Shown here: positions 23,010 to 34,729 of the stretch, piece by piece
Numbering within the stretch: position 1 is the stretch's first letter
How the letters are laid out: each line of letters begins with the position of its first letter
Assembly (NCBI GenBank): GCA_021234155.1
Contig: JAJEKV010000165.1
Location: 248,001 to 312,000, forward strand
Reading direction: 5' to 3'
Length of the DNA stretch: 64,000 nucleotides
DNA from: Isoetes taiwanensis
Lineage: Eukaryota > Streptophyta > Lycopodiopsida > Isoetales > Isoetaceae
Notes under the pieces: generated by a model
Told to the model about the DNA's origin: nothing
The model's database searches: none
The model's input: the letters and a program-made list of their open reading frames with translations, nothing else
Translations under genes and position numbers: made by a program

Positions 23010-24560
23010 CTAACCCTTCGTTATCTCCTCCCCCCCCTCCCCTCCCCAACACCACCTCCACCCACCAAAGAACACTCAGAGGAGAGAAAAACAGGTACAG
23101 TCTCCAGGAAAGAAAATTTGCAAGATCCACTGCATGATCTTGGCGACTGTGGGGTCGAACTTGATCGTGGTACCCAGCAACCATGTTTTGGCATGTTGGA
23201 GATCATCTAACGTGGTTTATTTTAGAGCTGGAGTGGCATAAATTAGAAACCCTATTCGCACCATTTCTTCAAGGGCACGCTGGCATTCCATCAACAGAAG
23301 AGTCTCAACCCCAACGGGACTAACGCTGGTATTAGGGTTGCAATTTAAAATTGGACGCTTCGTATTCAAGGAGCTCGTGAGAATGCAACTCAAATCTTCT
23401 CATTTGGGATGTAGATCCAGTTTTTGGTGGTGTCCAGTATGTTAGTATCCTTCCATGGATTTCTTTCGACAAAGCGTGGATCCCATCAAAGATCCGCCTT
23501 GATATGCATGGAAGTCCATTCAGCATGAGCTTCCAATTTCTAAGTCCAAAAAGGGGAATGCCAGTCTGTGTTGAGGTACTCATGCCGTGGAGGGGTGCCA
23601 AGTGAAGCACAAGGACTGGGTTGTGGAGGAGGATGCATCCTCTCGTTGTGGAACTGAGTGCGGAATTTTGTGATCAAGGCAGGAGGATCCAACTGGTTGC
23701 ATAGCATATCCCAATCTTGTGGTGGCATTAATGTCTCAAGAGGAGATGGTTTCCAGTCGAAGAAGATGACTTTATTGTTTAGATATTTTCGGAAAGTATT
23801 CAAAGTATCGACATACTGGAGGAACAACTATGCATAGCCGATGCCATAATCACGCTATAAGTGGGCTTGCGCACATGTGAGAGCCTCTTGTACCTAGAGG
23901 GTGAGATAAGAGTGAAGCTCCGGCATATATTCATTGAGAAGCGTGGACGTGGCAGTGGGATCAGAATTGCACCCATTGCAGAATTAGGGCCAGAACCCGG
24001 AGTTTTCCTCGGACGATCTAGCTCTTCAAACATTCGATGTATCAAAAGTTGGGGCCAGTCAATGAACTTATCCAAATGAATAGCAGCGAGAGAAGTGTTG
24101 AAGAAATATTGTTGATGTGGGTGTTTTTGACAGAATGGCCAAAGAATTTATGCCATAAGAACTTGACAAAAGACTCATGGTGCTTGGCAAAAGTTGTGAG
24201 CTTGGTGGAAGTGGTAGAATATGATTGATCAACATAGGGGGAGACATCGAAGTCTTGCAAACCCGACCATCCCAATGAATTTGATGGGCTGACATGGTGA
24301 AAAACCTTGGTGATTAGTACCGAAGTGAGAAAAATTTGAGTTCCATCAACTAAGGTTTGAAAACCTAGAGGAGTACTGACCAGATTGGCAACAAATTGCC
24401 GGAGTTGCCCAGGATTAGGGACCGAAAGTTCTTGATCAGCAAAATAATCGAGCAACAACCTGATTTGGACCTTGCAAGGGCACCGGAAGAGAAGCACTAG
24501 AGAAGCTTACCGAGGCAAAAGTTGTGACCTCCATTGGTGTGTTGGTGTGTAGAGTGCTGA
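23010..24560 (-). pseudogene. Unrecognised minus-strand coding relic
   Basis: Long frames of 151, 91, 95 and 92 codons overlap end to end in alternating registers from 24497 down to 23332. This is what a single protein of about 450 residues with several frameshifts would look like. Phrases include QIRLLLDYFADQELSVPNPG, TPLGFQTLVDGTQIFLTS, MDKFIDWPQLLIHRMFEELD and FFDWKPSPLETLMPPQDWD. I recognise no catalytic motif or zinc finger. Its position after a copia gag and its decay suggest a transposon-borne gene, but this is inference. Confidence 0.35.
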
Positions 24561-24589
24561 ATCGTAAAGACTGTTGAATCGTGAAGAGC

Positions 24590-24840
24590 AAGGATAGCTT
24601 CAACACTGCATATGTTTTATATGCAATATGTATTATTTGAATGATGCGACAGACATTTGAAGTATAATACGTAAAAAATATGGCAAAAAACATTTCCGGC
24701 ACCAACGGGAAATGCAGAAACTTTCTTTCGCTTACGTGAAGCTTTTTGAACTTTGCATAAGCGAAATTTCAGTTTCGGTTACGCGAAAATATTTTCGTGT
24801 AAACGAAACCAAGATTTCGCTTATGCAAAATTTTCCAAAG
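24590..24840. repeat. Second copy of the palindrome-array element
   Basis: ATGCAATATGTATTATTTGAATGATGCGAC at 24620-24650 matches 16744-16773. It is followed by six or so diverged copies of TTTCGCTTACGCGAAA and its inverse up to about 24835. This array is shorter and more diverged than the one at 16.9-17.2 kb. Confidence 0.65.
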
Positions 24841-25269
24841 CGTTTTGGTGCATTTTGTTCAGAGAAAAAAAGTTTTTGCGCTACTTGGTCTGTTTTGAGC
24901 ATTTGTAATATTATATGTAAGAAAAACGTGCTTATCCTTGGAATTCATCTCAAATGTTGACTACTAGATTGAGTCAACATACTCTTCGGGAAGCGATCAG
25001 CCTTTGAGGTGTGTATTTTGTGTTTTGGGCCTGACGCCAGAATCTGTAAATGAGATTACTCCTTCCCAGGGTTTTCCGACGTTAGGTTTCTACCCTGTTC
25101 CTTAGAGACCTATAAGTTCTTGTCCTTCCCTCCTTATGCTCGAACGGAACGTCAATGTAACATATGCATAGTGAGCTTGCTCCTTCGCACATATACAAGC
25201 CAGCCTTTAGTTCGGATGGTTAAGGAGTCTCTAGAATAGTAGAGATAGTATCCCTAGATAACAGCAAGA

Positions 25270-25837
25270 ATGGCAGCTGGTCATGCATCTGCATCAAGTG
25301 ATTCCAGTGGCCATGCATCATCATCTACTGGGGGTGTGGGAGCTATGTGTGGTCATGGCAGGGCCACAGGAGTTGCAACACATGGAGTGTGCCTCGAAAT
25401 ACTGGTGGTCGAAGGAGAGGTCCAGAGCGGGGGTTTGTGAAGGAGTTTGGTCAGAATAAGTGGCAATATTGTTTTGTGGGTACATGTCCCTAAATGGATC
25501 TGCGACAAGAATCCGAGCTCATTTTTTACGGGACACTAAAATTGGGGTGCAAACTTGTACTGCATCTACCGACCTACGACAAGATGCTATTGAAATGTTG
25601 TCTCGAAAAATGAACATCAGTAGAAAAATACAGCCAAGGGACAGTCAAGGATCATGCGAAATAGAAAAAATCAATTATACCACCCCTCTTGCTGCACCGA
25701 TGCCGACATACCAACCAGAGAGTGGACTCTGGCCAATAGGTGTAAGCACGGGCAAAAAAAGAATGGCAGACACAATTGAAATAGTGGAACGACAGACTAA
25801 GCAACAGAGGGTTGATCAGTGTTTAACATCAGACTAA
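25270..25837 (+). pseudogene. hAT-type transposase N-terminus with BED zinc finger, frameshifted
   Basis: An ATG at 25270 opens a serine/histidine-rich leader. A shifted frame gives RNTGGRRRGPERGFVKEFGQNKWQYC (written here in part only), and the next frame gives LNGSATRIRAHFLRDTKIGV followed by QTC. Together these are the W-x-C...RIRAH...C layout of the BED finger at the N-terminus of plant hAT transposases, which contacts DNA. About 90 residues follow, ending TKQQRVDQCLTSD at 25837. The catalytic RNase H-like domain and the C-terminal dimerisation domain are absent. At least two frameshifts show it is dead. Confidence 0.6.
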
Positions 25838-28600
25838 CTAAAGAAGACACAATTGAAGGTTGTAGAGGCATTCTTATATGTCGAATTAGATGCATGTGAT
25901 TAGGATTAGATGTCATTCTTGTCATTTATCATGTTATGTGGATATATGACATTGGTTGATCTCATGCTTGCTCCTCTTGTATTGGGAAGGGAGGTAGAGA
26001 CCTAGTAGCCATTATTTAGATGATGCTCCTAGTTTAGACCCCTTAGCTCCTATTATATATGGCTGATTTATCTTATCTTTTGATTATATTATGTTTCTCT
26101 GAGAAATTTAAAAACAAAAGAAAACAAAGCAACAAAAAACAAATGCACAGTTCAGACCATAAATAAGGCCCGACACACAAAACACAAAAAAAAAAAAAAA
26201 AAAAAAAAACCCCAGACAGCACTAGCCTTGACAAAAGCCATACTAGCCACTTCTACATACCTCAGTCAATCCCTTGGTACTGTTATCTATCCGTACATGA
26301 GACCCTTTAGGTCAAAGACGGCACATCTAGTCCTTGATCTCAGGAGAATTAACAAGAAAAACCAAACTCAAAAAGGTCCACCAAACTTTTCAGTTTTACA
26401 AACCATATTTGTCTTCAATACATGGATAACCTCACATTTGATTCTGTTAGACCATTAAATTTCAATTCGTTATTGAAAACATCTACTTCCATGAATGTCA
26501 TAATAACCCTTAGTCATCTGAACAGCCCTTTCCAGGCATCTTATTCATAGGCCAAAATGCAAATCTTGTATCCATAATTTTTACATGGATTTTTTCCAAA
26601 AAGTACAATGTGAGATGGCTTCTGCTCTATCATGTTGCCACTTGTTAGACCATAATACTAAATTTGTAAGAGCATCTTGCCCAATATTTCCTGTCTTTGG
26701 ACTTTTAGAAAAATGCTATGATAATTAAGAAAAGGCCTCTAGCCTATATCAGTTCAGGTTATAGTCCACACACGTTCAGGTTATAGTCCACACACGTTAC
26801 CTTGCTGCTAATATCTTGCAAGTTCAGTTTGAAAGCTATAAAATGAAGTCAAAATCTGCCAAACAGCATATCTTATGCTCTTTTTTAAGCAGAGCAATGC
26901 AATTGTAAAAGCCAAGTTGCTCAAAATAAAAGGTTCCTCATCTGATATCCATCTCCAATGCTCCAGAATTTGAACAAAATGACAAAATAAGGACAATAAG
27001 AGAAGAAACCCTCGTACCTGCAGCCAACCATGCACACGTTAGCAGTAATCCCGGTAACAGTGCAAGGGCCAAAAGGTACATATGGATTTTCTTGGCTTAT
27101 CGCCTTTCACTCATTGTACTCTTTTGCCCTCGCTCAAATAAAGAAGTAAAGGAAATAAATTCAGATTAGTCTTAGACCTATGGTCATTATATTCATGCAA
27201 TAGATTCATGTCACTGCTATGCTCAGTGTACTAAATCAGCTCGCCTAGGCTGCACCCCTGATCCAACTTACTATGTTGTTCAAATCATAATGTAATCAAG
27301 TTAAAATCTTAACCTGCATGATTGCTTACTGTCCCATTTAACAGAATAAGATACAAGTGCTGCAAATATACTCACAAAGAACTATTATTTTTGCTTAAAT
27401 TTAGCAAGCAGACATTAAGACTTCATTAATACCATAATACTGCTGCTCAACTTCCTTTATAAAAAGCACAGCGGTTATACAAGCCATAGGGCTTCATATA
27501 GATCCGAAATATTTAACCACCTTCCATATGCTTACTGTCACTTCTACTTACTTTTGTGACAGCATTAGCTTTTAACTGGACACATCTTCTCTATCTTGAC
27601 ATTTATGTCACTAAATGACAGATTTGTTTACCTGATCTTCATTATTCTGGATGTATTCCCCATCCGTTTGTGTTTCAGGGACCTATGCTCAAAGGCCTAG
27701 TTGCCTTGACGAATATTTGGCTGTTGTTCCTATTGATTGAATAAGCCCTTTTGCCATATTGCCCATCAGCATAATCTTTTCTGGGATCAAACCCTCTTCC
27801 ACGACCATGCCTTTCCATGCCTTGTGATGCGGATAAGGCGTCCAGCAAGCACCATTCAAGTTCTCTCTCAAGACTAACAGTATCTAGGCGCTTCCCTTCC
27901 GCCTTATCAGATAAATCATATCCTTCAAGCTAGCTTTTGGATGCCCAACTCTAGTCAAACAGTACTAGCTTTAGCTATTCTCCAAAAACTAAGATCGGCC
28001 ATGGCAGAAACTTTAGATAGCCCAAAAAATCTTTTTTGCCCGTCATTGCCTTAGGGATTTTTTTGAGCCACACCCCATGGGTAAGCATTAAATTTTGTCA
28101 TAAAGATTTCCATAAGGCAGTTTCTTAGCATTACGATGTAATGCTTGCTATCCATCCCATTAAAGCCAACCATTGCATTATTCTTGGGTCTTGTTTCGAG
28201 ACCCACTTTTGGCCAGCATTAAATTTTGCCTTTTTGGCATTCTACACCTTACATAACTCCATTAATTAGCTCATTCTTATCTCCAATACCTTTTATAAAT
28301 GCTTAGTGCATTTCCTCCTACAAGCCTTGTTCATCAAGGCCATGCATTTATAACTTTAATGTGGTCTATTCATGGCCATATGCAAAATTCATTTTCTTAT
28401 GACATTAACCATATGCCATTCCATCATAAAAGATCCCTTGCTAAAAAATGTTATTTACATTTATTAAGCATATTATTTTGCTTAGTCAGCCTTTTGCTTG
28501 TGGATCCATTCATTACATGTGATCCACCATTCCAAATTGCATAAAAAAAAAAAAAAAAATGAGAAACATGAAAACTCACTTCCGGGCCACTGGAGGGCAA
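25838..28600. other. Long non-coding stretch
   Basis: No gene recognised in about 2.8 kb. It holds a run of 24 A at 26186-26209, which could be a retroposon tail, a 22-bp tandem duplication (TTCAGGTTATAGTCCACACACG) near 26754-26798 and a second A run at 28541-28559. Frames are short and unlike known proteins. Confidence 0.45.
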
Positions 28601-28604
28601 CCCT

Positions 28605-28860
28605 TCGTGCACAGCACCTTGTTTCTTTTTGAAGGAGGACAGATATATTCATCATGAAAACGAATACATGAGACTGAGGTACAGTTTAAAATCTAGAGAA
28701 ACATAGTCCCTCTATGTAAGGCTACGTGGGCAGCCTCAGAGTTTCTACGACCAAAAGTAAGCCTCCGATTCTAAATCATCAATATCAACTGCTGGAGATC
28801 ATTTTTGTCGAGCTGTCTTTGTAAGAGAGATAGTTTTCCAACCATCATCCTGAGATGATA
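28605..28860 (-). mobile_element. Possible LINE 3' end relic
   Basis: On the minus strand the sequence ends GATGAATATATCTGTCCTCCTTCAAAAAGAAAC, resembling the pre-polyA ends of the LINEs at 7.0 kb (GATGAATAAAGTTTGCCGTCC) and 35.73 kb. No coding part is identifiable. Confidence 0.3.
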
Positions 28861-28868
28861 CTCTTAGG

Positions 28869-29082
28869 CTTGGTTCGGGAAATTTTTTAAGCTTAAAAGT
28901 CAAATTTCCTGCTAGATCTAGCCCAGCCTACCACCTCCATGCTCCCACTCAATTCTTGTTGGAAGTAACCAGAAAAATCACTATTTTTAGCAGGAAATTT
29001 TCCTCCTATCTGAAAATCGTAGTGTGAATTTTCAGATTTACACGGTAGCTTACAAGGGTTCCGGGGAATTTCCCGAACCAAG
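28869..29082. mobile_element. hAT-type MITE, 214 bp, with 8-bp target duplication
   Basis: The ends are CTTGGTTCGGGAAATT and AATTTCCCGAACCAAG, a 16-bp perfect inverted repeat. Both flanks carry CTCTTAGG (28861-28868 and 29083-29090). An 8-bp target duplication is diagnostic of hAT transposition. There is no coding capacity; it must have been moved by a hAT transposase supplied elsewhere. Confidence 0.93.
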
Positions 29083-29090
29083 CTCTTAGG

Positions 29091-29860
29091 CTGCTGAATA
29101 ATATATATTTTTATCTGTGGTTCAGATTCTAAATTTTAAGTTTTCTTGATGGTTTTGTAATTTGTAAAAAATTGTAGGCATGATTTTACAGTGTAGGAAA
29201 CTAACTTGTTGGTTTTAAAATTACAGGAAATTGTATGCAGGAATTAGCGATTACAAATTTCTCTACAAGATAGAGGAAAGCTTACTTCTGGTAGAAATTT
29301 CTTGACCTAAGTTGTGGCCCACCATTTGTTTACATATTGCAATAGGAAACATGAATATTAGAATCACCAACCACTCAACAATTAAAAAAAGCATAAAGGT
29401 TACAATGCATCATTCAAAAGCCATTTGATGTTACATGACCATATTGATGCTCTCATCATTGCTTTATGGTGCCATAGTACCATATTCGTATACCTGTTAT
29501 GCCCCTTGTACTTTACCCAAATAAAATTTCAAGTATTTCACTCCACCACAATGATACCATATTTACACTCATGATAGCAATTACAAGATCATTCACTAGA
29601 TCGTATTTACTAGTTGAAACGTGTGCCTCCATGTAAAGGGATACTTTTGAGAAAGTGATGTATGTTCATAAGATTGTCTCATTTTAATATAAACGTACCA
29701 ATGCGCTACCAACTTTAAAGATGTAGAGGATGAAAAGTAATAATACATTGACAATGACATCTAAGCAAGGCTTGTGGGTAGAGTTATAGGTTGTATGCAC
29801 CTATAAAGTTGAATGATCCGTCCTGACGAGATTTTATCATTATATGAATGAGCGGAGGAA
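29091..29860. other. Non-coding spacer
   Basis: No gene recognised. The last part may include the promoter of the small spliced frame that follows. Confidence 0.4.
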
Positions 29861-29870
29861 TATAAATAGA
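29861..29870 (+). promoter_or_regulatory. TATA-box-like element
   Basis: TATAAATAGA, a near-ideal plant TATA box, lies 49 bp upstream of the ATG at 29919. The spacing suits a start site near 29890-29900 and a short leader. Confidence 0.45.
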
Positions 29871-29918
29871 GGGAGATCGCCTTCGTTAAACTACAATTCA
29901 ATTTTATATGCTACGGTA

Positions 29919-30110
29919 ATGGGCTCTCTCTATCTGTTTCTTTCAAATCTGTTCATAGCTTTTTCTTATGGACAAGAATTTTGTTTAGTGGTTCAGTTTG
30001 TAGGTTAAGATTTGAAATCTTGTGATATTAACGTTAATTTTACTTGTTCTTCTCGTTCTTTCGTTTCTTTACTTTGCAGGTCAAGAAACAGAAACATATC
30101 CAAAAAAATA
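29919..30110 (+). CDS. Candidate short secreted peptide, two exons (about 38 aa)
   Basis: ATG 29919 opens MGSLYLFLSNLFIAFSYGQE, a hydrophobic stretch like a signal peptide. The unspliced frame stops at 30008 after 29 codons. A donor (TAG/GTTAAG, intron from 30004) and a pyrimidine-rich acceptor (ACTTTGCAG, to 30079) would replace that stop and extend the peptide to QETETYPKK before a stop at 30110. A TATA box precedes it. No known peptide family was recognised, and short frames of this kind arise by chance. I report it because promoter, signal-like sequence and splice sites line up. Confidence 0.25.
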
Positions 30111-30187
30111 GTTGGCCGCATAGGCACTGGGATCAAGTATTGCTAGTTTTTTCAATGATTTTAGGCTGAAATTTAGAACTGGAAAAT

Positions 30188-30232
30188 CTTGATCTCATTG
30201 TCTGTGCGGCCTGCTGTTTTATTGGCTAAATC
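30188..30232 (-). pseudogene. MYB R3-repeat relic
   Basis: On the minus strand the codons read LANKTAGRTDNEIKIF, the third-helix signature of MYB R3 repeats. 22 bases match the homologous site at 1965-1986. No other MYB exon is visible nearby, so this is a fragment of a degraded paralogue. Confidence 0.45.
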
Positions 30233-31140
30233 AATGTGTGACAACAATTCCTTTAATGTTCGAGAATGGTATTCCTTTTTGCACTAAAAACATAATTAGA
30301 TGAGAAGGTTTAATGTAGATGAAATGGGTATTCAAATTCCCTGATTGAGTTCTATTGTATGTGGTGTGAGTCCCGCATAATGACATACAATAACACATGA
30401 ATAGGGACAATAGCCATAGAGCAATGCCAGCATGTTGCATGCATTTTGCCCTCCAGTAGATGTTAAGAACGGTTTTTCTTCTTACTTTTAATGTGTTTTG
30501 AGAGAGTTAATTATTGATAATTATGTTTAAAGAACCTGGTATACAATCAAAGTTGTAGGGTAAAACTTGAAGTCAAAATGGGTGATTCAACAACTCTTAC
30601 ATTGTATAGAATGCATTTAAATTATTGGCACCATTTGTTGCCATATGCTCATCGTGGTCTAATTTAGTGGTTAGACCTCTAGTTTGGCTTTCACCTACCC
30701 ACTAATTACCATTGGATACGACAAGTGGGGGAGTGTAGTCTCACAATGTGGTGCGTCCCTTCTCTCAATAAAAAAAAAGACGTAATGTGAATGATGTTTT
30801 GATGTTTGCGTGTAATTACTTATTGGGATGAAGGGATTCTTTTGGATATATGCTCAATAAATATAAAATTCCTCACCATTTGAGACTTTTAGTGCCATTT
30901 CAATAAAAGACGCCCACTCTAATGGAATCTCACCCAACCTTGAGGTTTTTCTCCAATGACTTGGTCCTCAAGGCTCAAATGCAGTTTCTGACTCTGTAAC
31001 CTTAGGGACCCTAAAATTTCCGTTGATTTCAGCCTCTGTTTATTGCAGGTAACTTTAGGATGCCAGCTTCTAGTGGCGATCTGGCGCTGCCAGGGCTTCT
31101 GCAGAAATTCGTCTCAGAACTTCTGTAGAGCTTCTGGGAA
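30233..31140. other. Non-coding stretch
   Basis: No gene. A segment at about 30650-30780 (TTTAGTGGTTAGACCTC ... CTCAATAAAAAAAAA) has an A-box-like phrase and an A-rich end and could be a degraded SINE, but the B box is not recognisable. Confidence 0.35.
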
Positions 31141-31141
31141 A

Positions 31142-31490
31142 CTCCTTCCGATACATAGGTAGATAAATAGATAGATAGATTCCCGACTCCAGTAGGATAG
31201 AAGACGCCTCTCTTACCTTAAGATCGCAAAACTCCAACCCCATATAGCGTACCTTCCAATCCATGTGCTTATGGCCGGCTCTGCAAGGCTGCAGGATTCA
31301 TCCCTACGACTTTCAATGACTGCTCCGTCCAAATTAAATCATAGTGCTAGCTACAGAAGGAAAAATTCTTCCTCTCAAAACCAATTACCGGCCGATGCTG
31401 TACTAGGTGATGATACAATCGAAACAGAGGTGCTAATTTCTGCTCCAGAAGCTTTGAATTAATTTATTAATCCAATCCAACATGTTAGTT
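31142..31490 (+). pseudogene. Duplicated exon 1 of the two-TM membrane-protein gene
   Basis: This segment aligns with 49386-49730 over about 340 bp. The shared frame starts at ATG 31316 and reads MTAPSKLNHSASYRRKNSSS ... ETEVLISAPEALN, 48 codons against 52 in the other copy. Inside the frame the copies differ by gaps of 3 and 9 nt; upstream of the ATG the main gap is 13 nt. This pattern supports a coding history and the ATG at 31316. No downstream exons (the TMWVV-type exon or the transmembrane exon) follow here, so it is a fragment. The upstream GATA tetramer run is shared too. Confidence 0.6.
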
Positions 31491-34227
31491 TCCATCAGCA
31501 GAGGAGTGAAAAAACCAAATTCCCTGATGATGCATAGCATTTATTTACATTATCAGTTGAAGCTGTTTATGAGGCACAAGACCAATGGTTTGTTTGTCAT
31601 TGCTAGCCTAAAATAGAATATGAAAATAACCTACAAGGATAGACTTCAACGAACTTATGCAATTGCGACTCATTTCACTCGTTTTTTCCATGTATTATAG
31701 CGTTGAGTTCATCTTTCATTCTGGACCATTGATCTGAGGAATATTCTCAGATCAAGGGCCCTTAATTTTTTCATACACGCACCCCACGAAAGTTTCAATG
31801 GTGCAAAACAGACCAATGGTTCGTGCCAAAAACAGAAAAAAAAACCAAGAATTGCGGCTATGGCCTGCCGGAATGAACAGAAGGCCTAACAGAAGTGCTA
31901 GTAGCTGAGCTTGACCCCATCGGCCACGCCTGTCCCATGGTCAGGCAAATCTGCATCAGTGCAAATCGGCCTCAGAAATCACCCTGCAGTGGCTTCAGCG
32001 TCATTCCAGCACATTCGAGCAGATTGGAGCATTCGAGCTCCAAATCGGCTAAGAAAGTGTAAGATCAGAGGCCGATCAGAGTAAGGGTAAGATCAGAGGC
32101 CGATCAGAGTAAGGGTAAGATCAGAGGCCGATCAGAGGCCACATCTAATGCTAACCTGCTCAGGGCCACATCTAATGCGGCATGCTCCTCCATTCTGGCA
32201 GAGGACGAAACACCCGGATGCCTAAACACTAACCGCTGTAACAAATAAACACAGAAGAAATCCCCCCCAGCCAGCTTCCAAGTCTGGCATGCCCACGCCC
32301 AGGAGGTCCTTACCTGTCCGCTGCCCAGCCGCCTTCACATGCATTCCAAATTTGGACCAACTGAGCCTTGGCAAAAAAATCCACGAAACAAGGAGTTCCA
32401 AACCACCCAAAATAGCAAGAAACACTCAAGCTCCTCTCACATGGCAAATTATACGATTTCTTATACAATACAATACGCAAATCATAGTCCTAACCACTGC
32501 CTGAAACCCCTATCCCAACCCAAAACGAAATTAGCACACTATATCACATTGCGAAAGAAACTCCAAGCTAGGAAGATACTTTTATGGAGGTTTATATGCT
32601 ACACAAGCTTAGGAATTGTGATCTCAATGGCATCAAACTCTTCATGGCTTGCCTTAGGAGGCAATTGCGGTTTCAAATTATACCAAATGATCTGCAATAG
32701 AAAAAGAACTGGAAAATAGTCAACAATAAAATTGAAAGAGCAACTACTATAGATCCATTTACATGAGAGATTGGTCAACTCAAGATCCTTATATCTTTTT
32801 TGTTAGATCCTTGACCATTCTCTGTTAGAATGCGATCATTTGATTCCAAAACTGTGGTAGACTTTTATCGATTCTTCAGCTCTACAACTCATTACTGACA
32901 TTCAAATTGGACGTTGCCAAACGAATTAATGCATAAAAAATATGAGCAAAAATCTTGTATTCATTTTCAATAAGAACATTGCAGATTAAAATCATGTAGC
33001 ACAAGAAAAAGTCAATGAACAAGTTGGAGCGAGAATCTTGTACTGCATAACATATCTGCGGGGCAATGGCCGAGGAATTTGCAGACCTTTGCTGCTTCCA
33101 GCAGTGATTCCCTTGGAGTGGACCTCCATTGATTGGAAGCAAGTTCCTTCCAATTAAGCAACAAGCGAGGAGAACCAGATGTAGTGCAGGCCATGCCCAT
33201 GAACATCAAAGAACAAACATTGGAGCCAGTATAACACTTGGGGTTTCTTAGTCCATGCCACAAATTAGATCCTCGGCTCTCAATTGAATCCATAGATCCA
33301 CAAATGCTCATGTAAGAAGAGCAATCTGAATCGACTCTTGAGATGTAGATGAGGACCCATTAGAATGCTTGAGCATGCGAATAACAGATCCTGATGGAAC
33401 CCACGAGCTCTGAAGCTATTGCAGCCTTCACTTGACCTCTGCGTGCACTTTTTACGCACTTGGATCCTGCCATAGCTAAGATGTAAAGAAGAGCTGAAGA
33501 GAACTGAAGAAGAGAACAAGAGAGGATGATCCTGTTGGATCTAGCACTATGGCTTTTATAGAGAAAGTGTACATTCAATTACTACTTATGTTTCCCATGA
33601 GTTGCATGTGCATAGAAGCACATGCTCTGCCAAGTACTTGTCGTGCTTCCTTGAACAACCTCTAGTCTATATTTTATACTTTATCTTTGTCTTTGCCCTC
33701 ATGATCCGAAAGGACAAATTCGGCTCACTCATTAGAAACGGGAGACAACTTGCTCAACATGTTGTATCACACCAAACGAATTCATTATTTAACTGACAAC
33801 CTTGAGTAAACTATAAAAGGTAAAGTTTATGTGCTGGATATCAAACTCAAAGAAACTATGTTATGCATATATATGTATGTTCATTTTCTGATTATAAAAC
33901 TCTTGTTCCATGCTGCCTAATGCTTTTCACTGTTGGTAGACAATGTCAACTCAAACTCTAATTATCAAATGCTTGTTCTCATCTTCAAAATAAATGTTTC
34001 CCCTGCCACCAAAGGTAAAGAACAAATCAATGGGTATATGGAGATGGCATGCCATTATAATATGCAGAACCACACCAGTCTATCCTTTCAAATGGTGGCA
34101 TTGTGGCATTAATGCGCCCATTCATTATAATTACAAAACAGAAAGATGGAGATAAACTTGGCTACAAGCTAATTGGTAAAACCAAGGTATGTAACACTTC
34201 TGATATCAGCAAAAAATAGAACTAGTA
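31491..34227. other. Mostly non-coding stretch with small repeats
   Basis: It contains a tandem repeat of about 28 bp (AAGATCAGAGGCCGATCAGA-TAAGGGT type) at about 32059-32140. A minus-strand phrase GVGMPDLEAGWGGF at about 32255-32300 resembles ADLEAGGGCGSL of the LINE at 36.0 kb, probably another LINE 3' relic. A weak small-gene candidate lies at 33360-33560. The rest shows no gene. Confidence 0.4.
33360..33473 (-). CDS. Weak small ORF with upstream TATA box
   Basis: On the minus strand CTATAAAAGCC (about 33560-33550) is followed by a C/T-rich leader and ATG 33473. The 37-codon frame begins MAGSKCVKSARRGQVKAAIA and ends HAQAF at a TAA. The same register continues open after that stop for a further 116 codons to 33012, so this may be a longer gene with one nonsense change. 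No family recognised. Confidence 0.25.
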   Translation of the reverse strand: MAGSKCVKSARRGQVKAAIASELVGSIRICYSHAQAF

Positions 34228-34548
34228 GGGTAAAAGCATGTTAGGGTGTACCACTTTTGGAACCTGCAAAAGTACATACACTAGGTACTTCAGAACTGGG
34301 TACTTTCTCATTTTTATTTTCATTAAAACTAGTACAAAAGTCCAAAATAAAAGTCAAGGACGCATTAATATTCAAAGTTAAGATAAAGATAATGCTATTG
34401 GAGACCAAAATATATATAAAAGTTCTAGAATGTACCTTTTATTGAGATATTACACAGGTACCCAGTACCCAGTCCTGGGTACCTTTTTAGGTACTTTTTT
34501 GGTCACTAAATAATACTTTTTAAGGTACACCCTAACATGCTTTTACCC
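34228..34548. mobile_element. 321-bp MITE with TIRs and 4-bp target duplication (copy 2)
   Basis: Same ends as 14480-14799 in inverse orientation, flanked by AGTA on both sides (34224-34227 and 34549-34552). The terminal repeats match perfectly for 25 bp. Unlike copy 1, both ends retain the GTACC that follows the shared 20-mer. Confidence 0.9.
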
Positions 34549-34729
34549 AGTATTGGTGAACTATACTCTTCCCTGACAACAACAACAATCATAGGTAAGA
34601 TTTAACCTAGAATCATTTTTTTCTGAAGCAGTATTTTCTTCATTTCAATTGCATGTGGCTTTTTTCAAATTGGCATATTTTTGAATGTTTGGGTTCTATT
34701 ATAGGTCTTTGAAGACGGTGTATTGCTGT

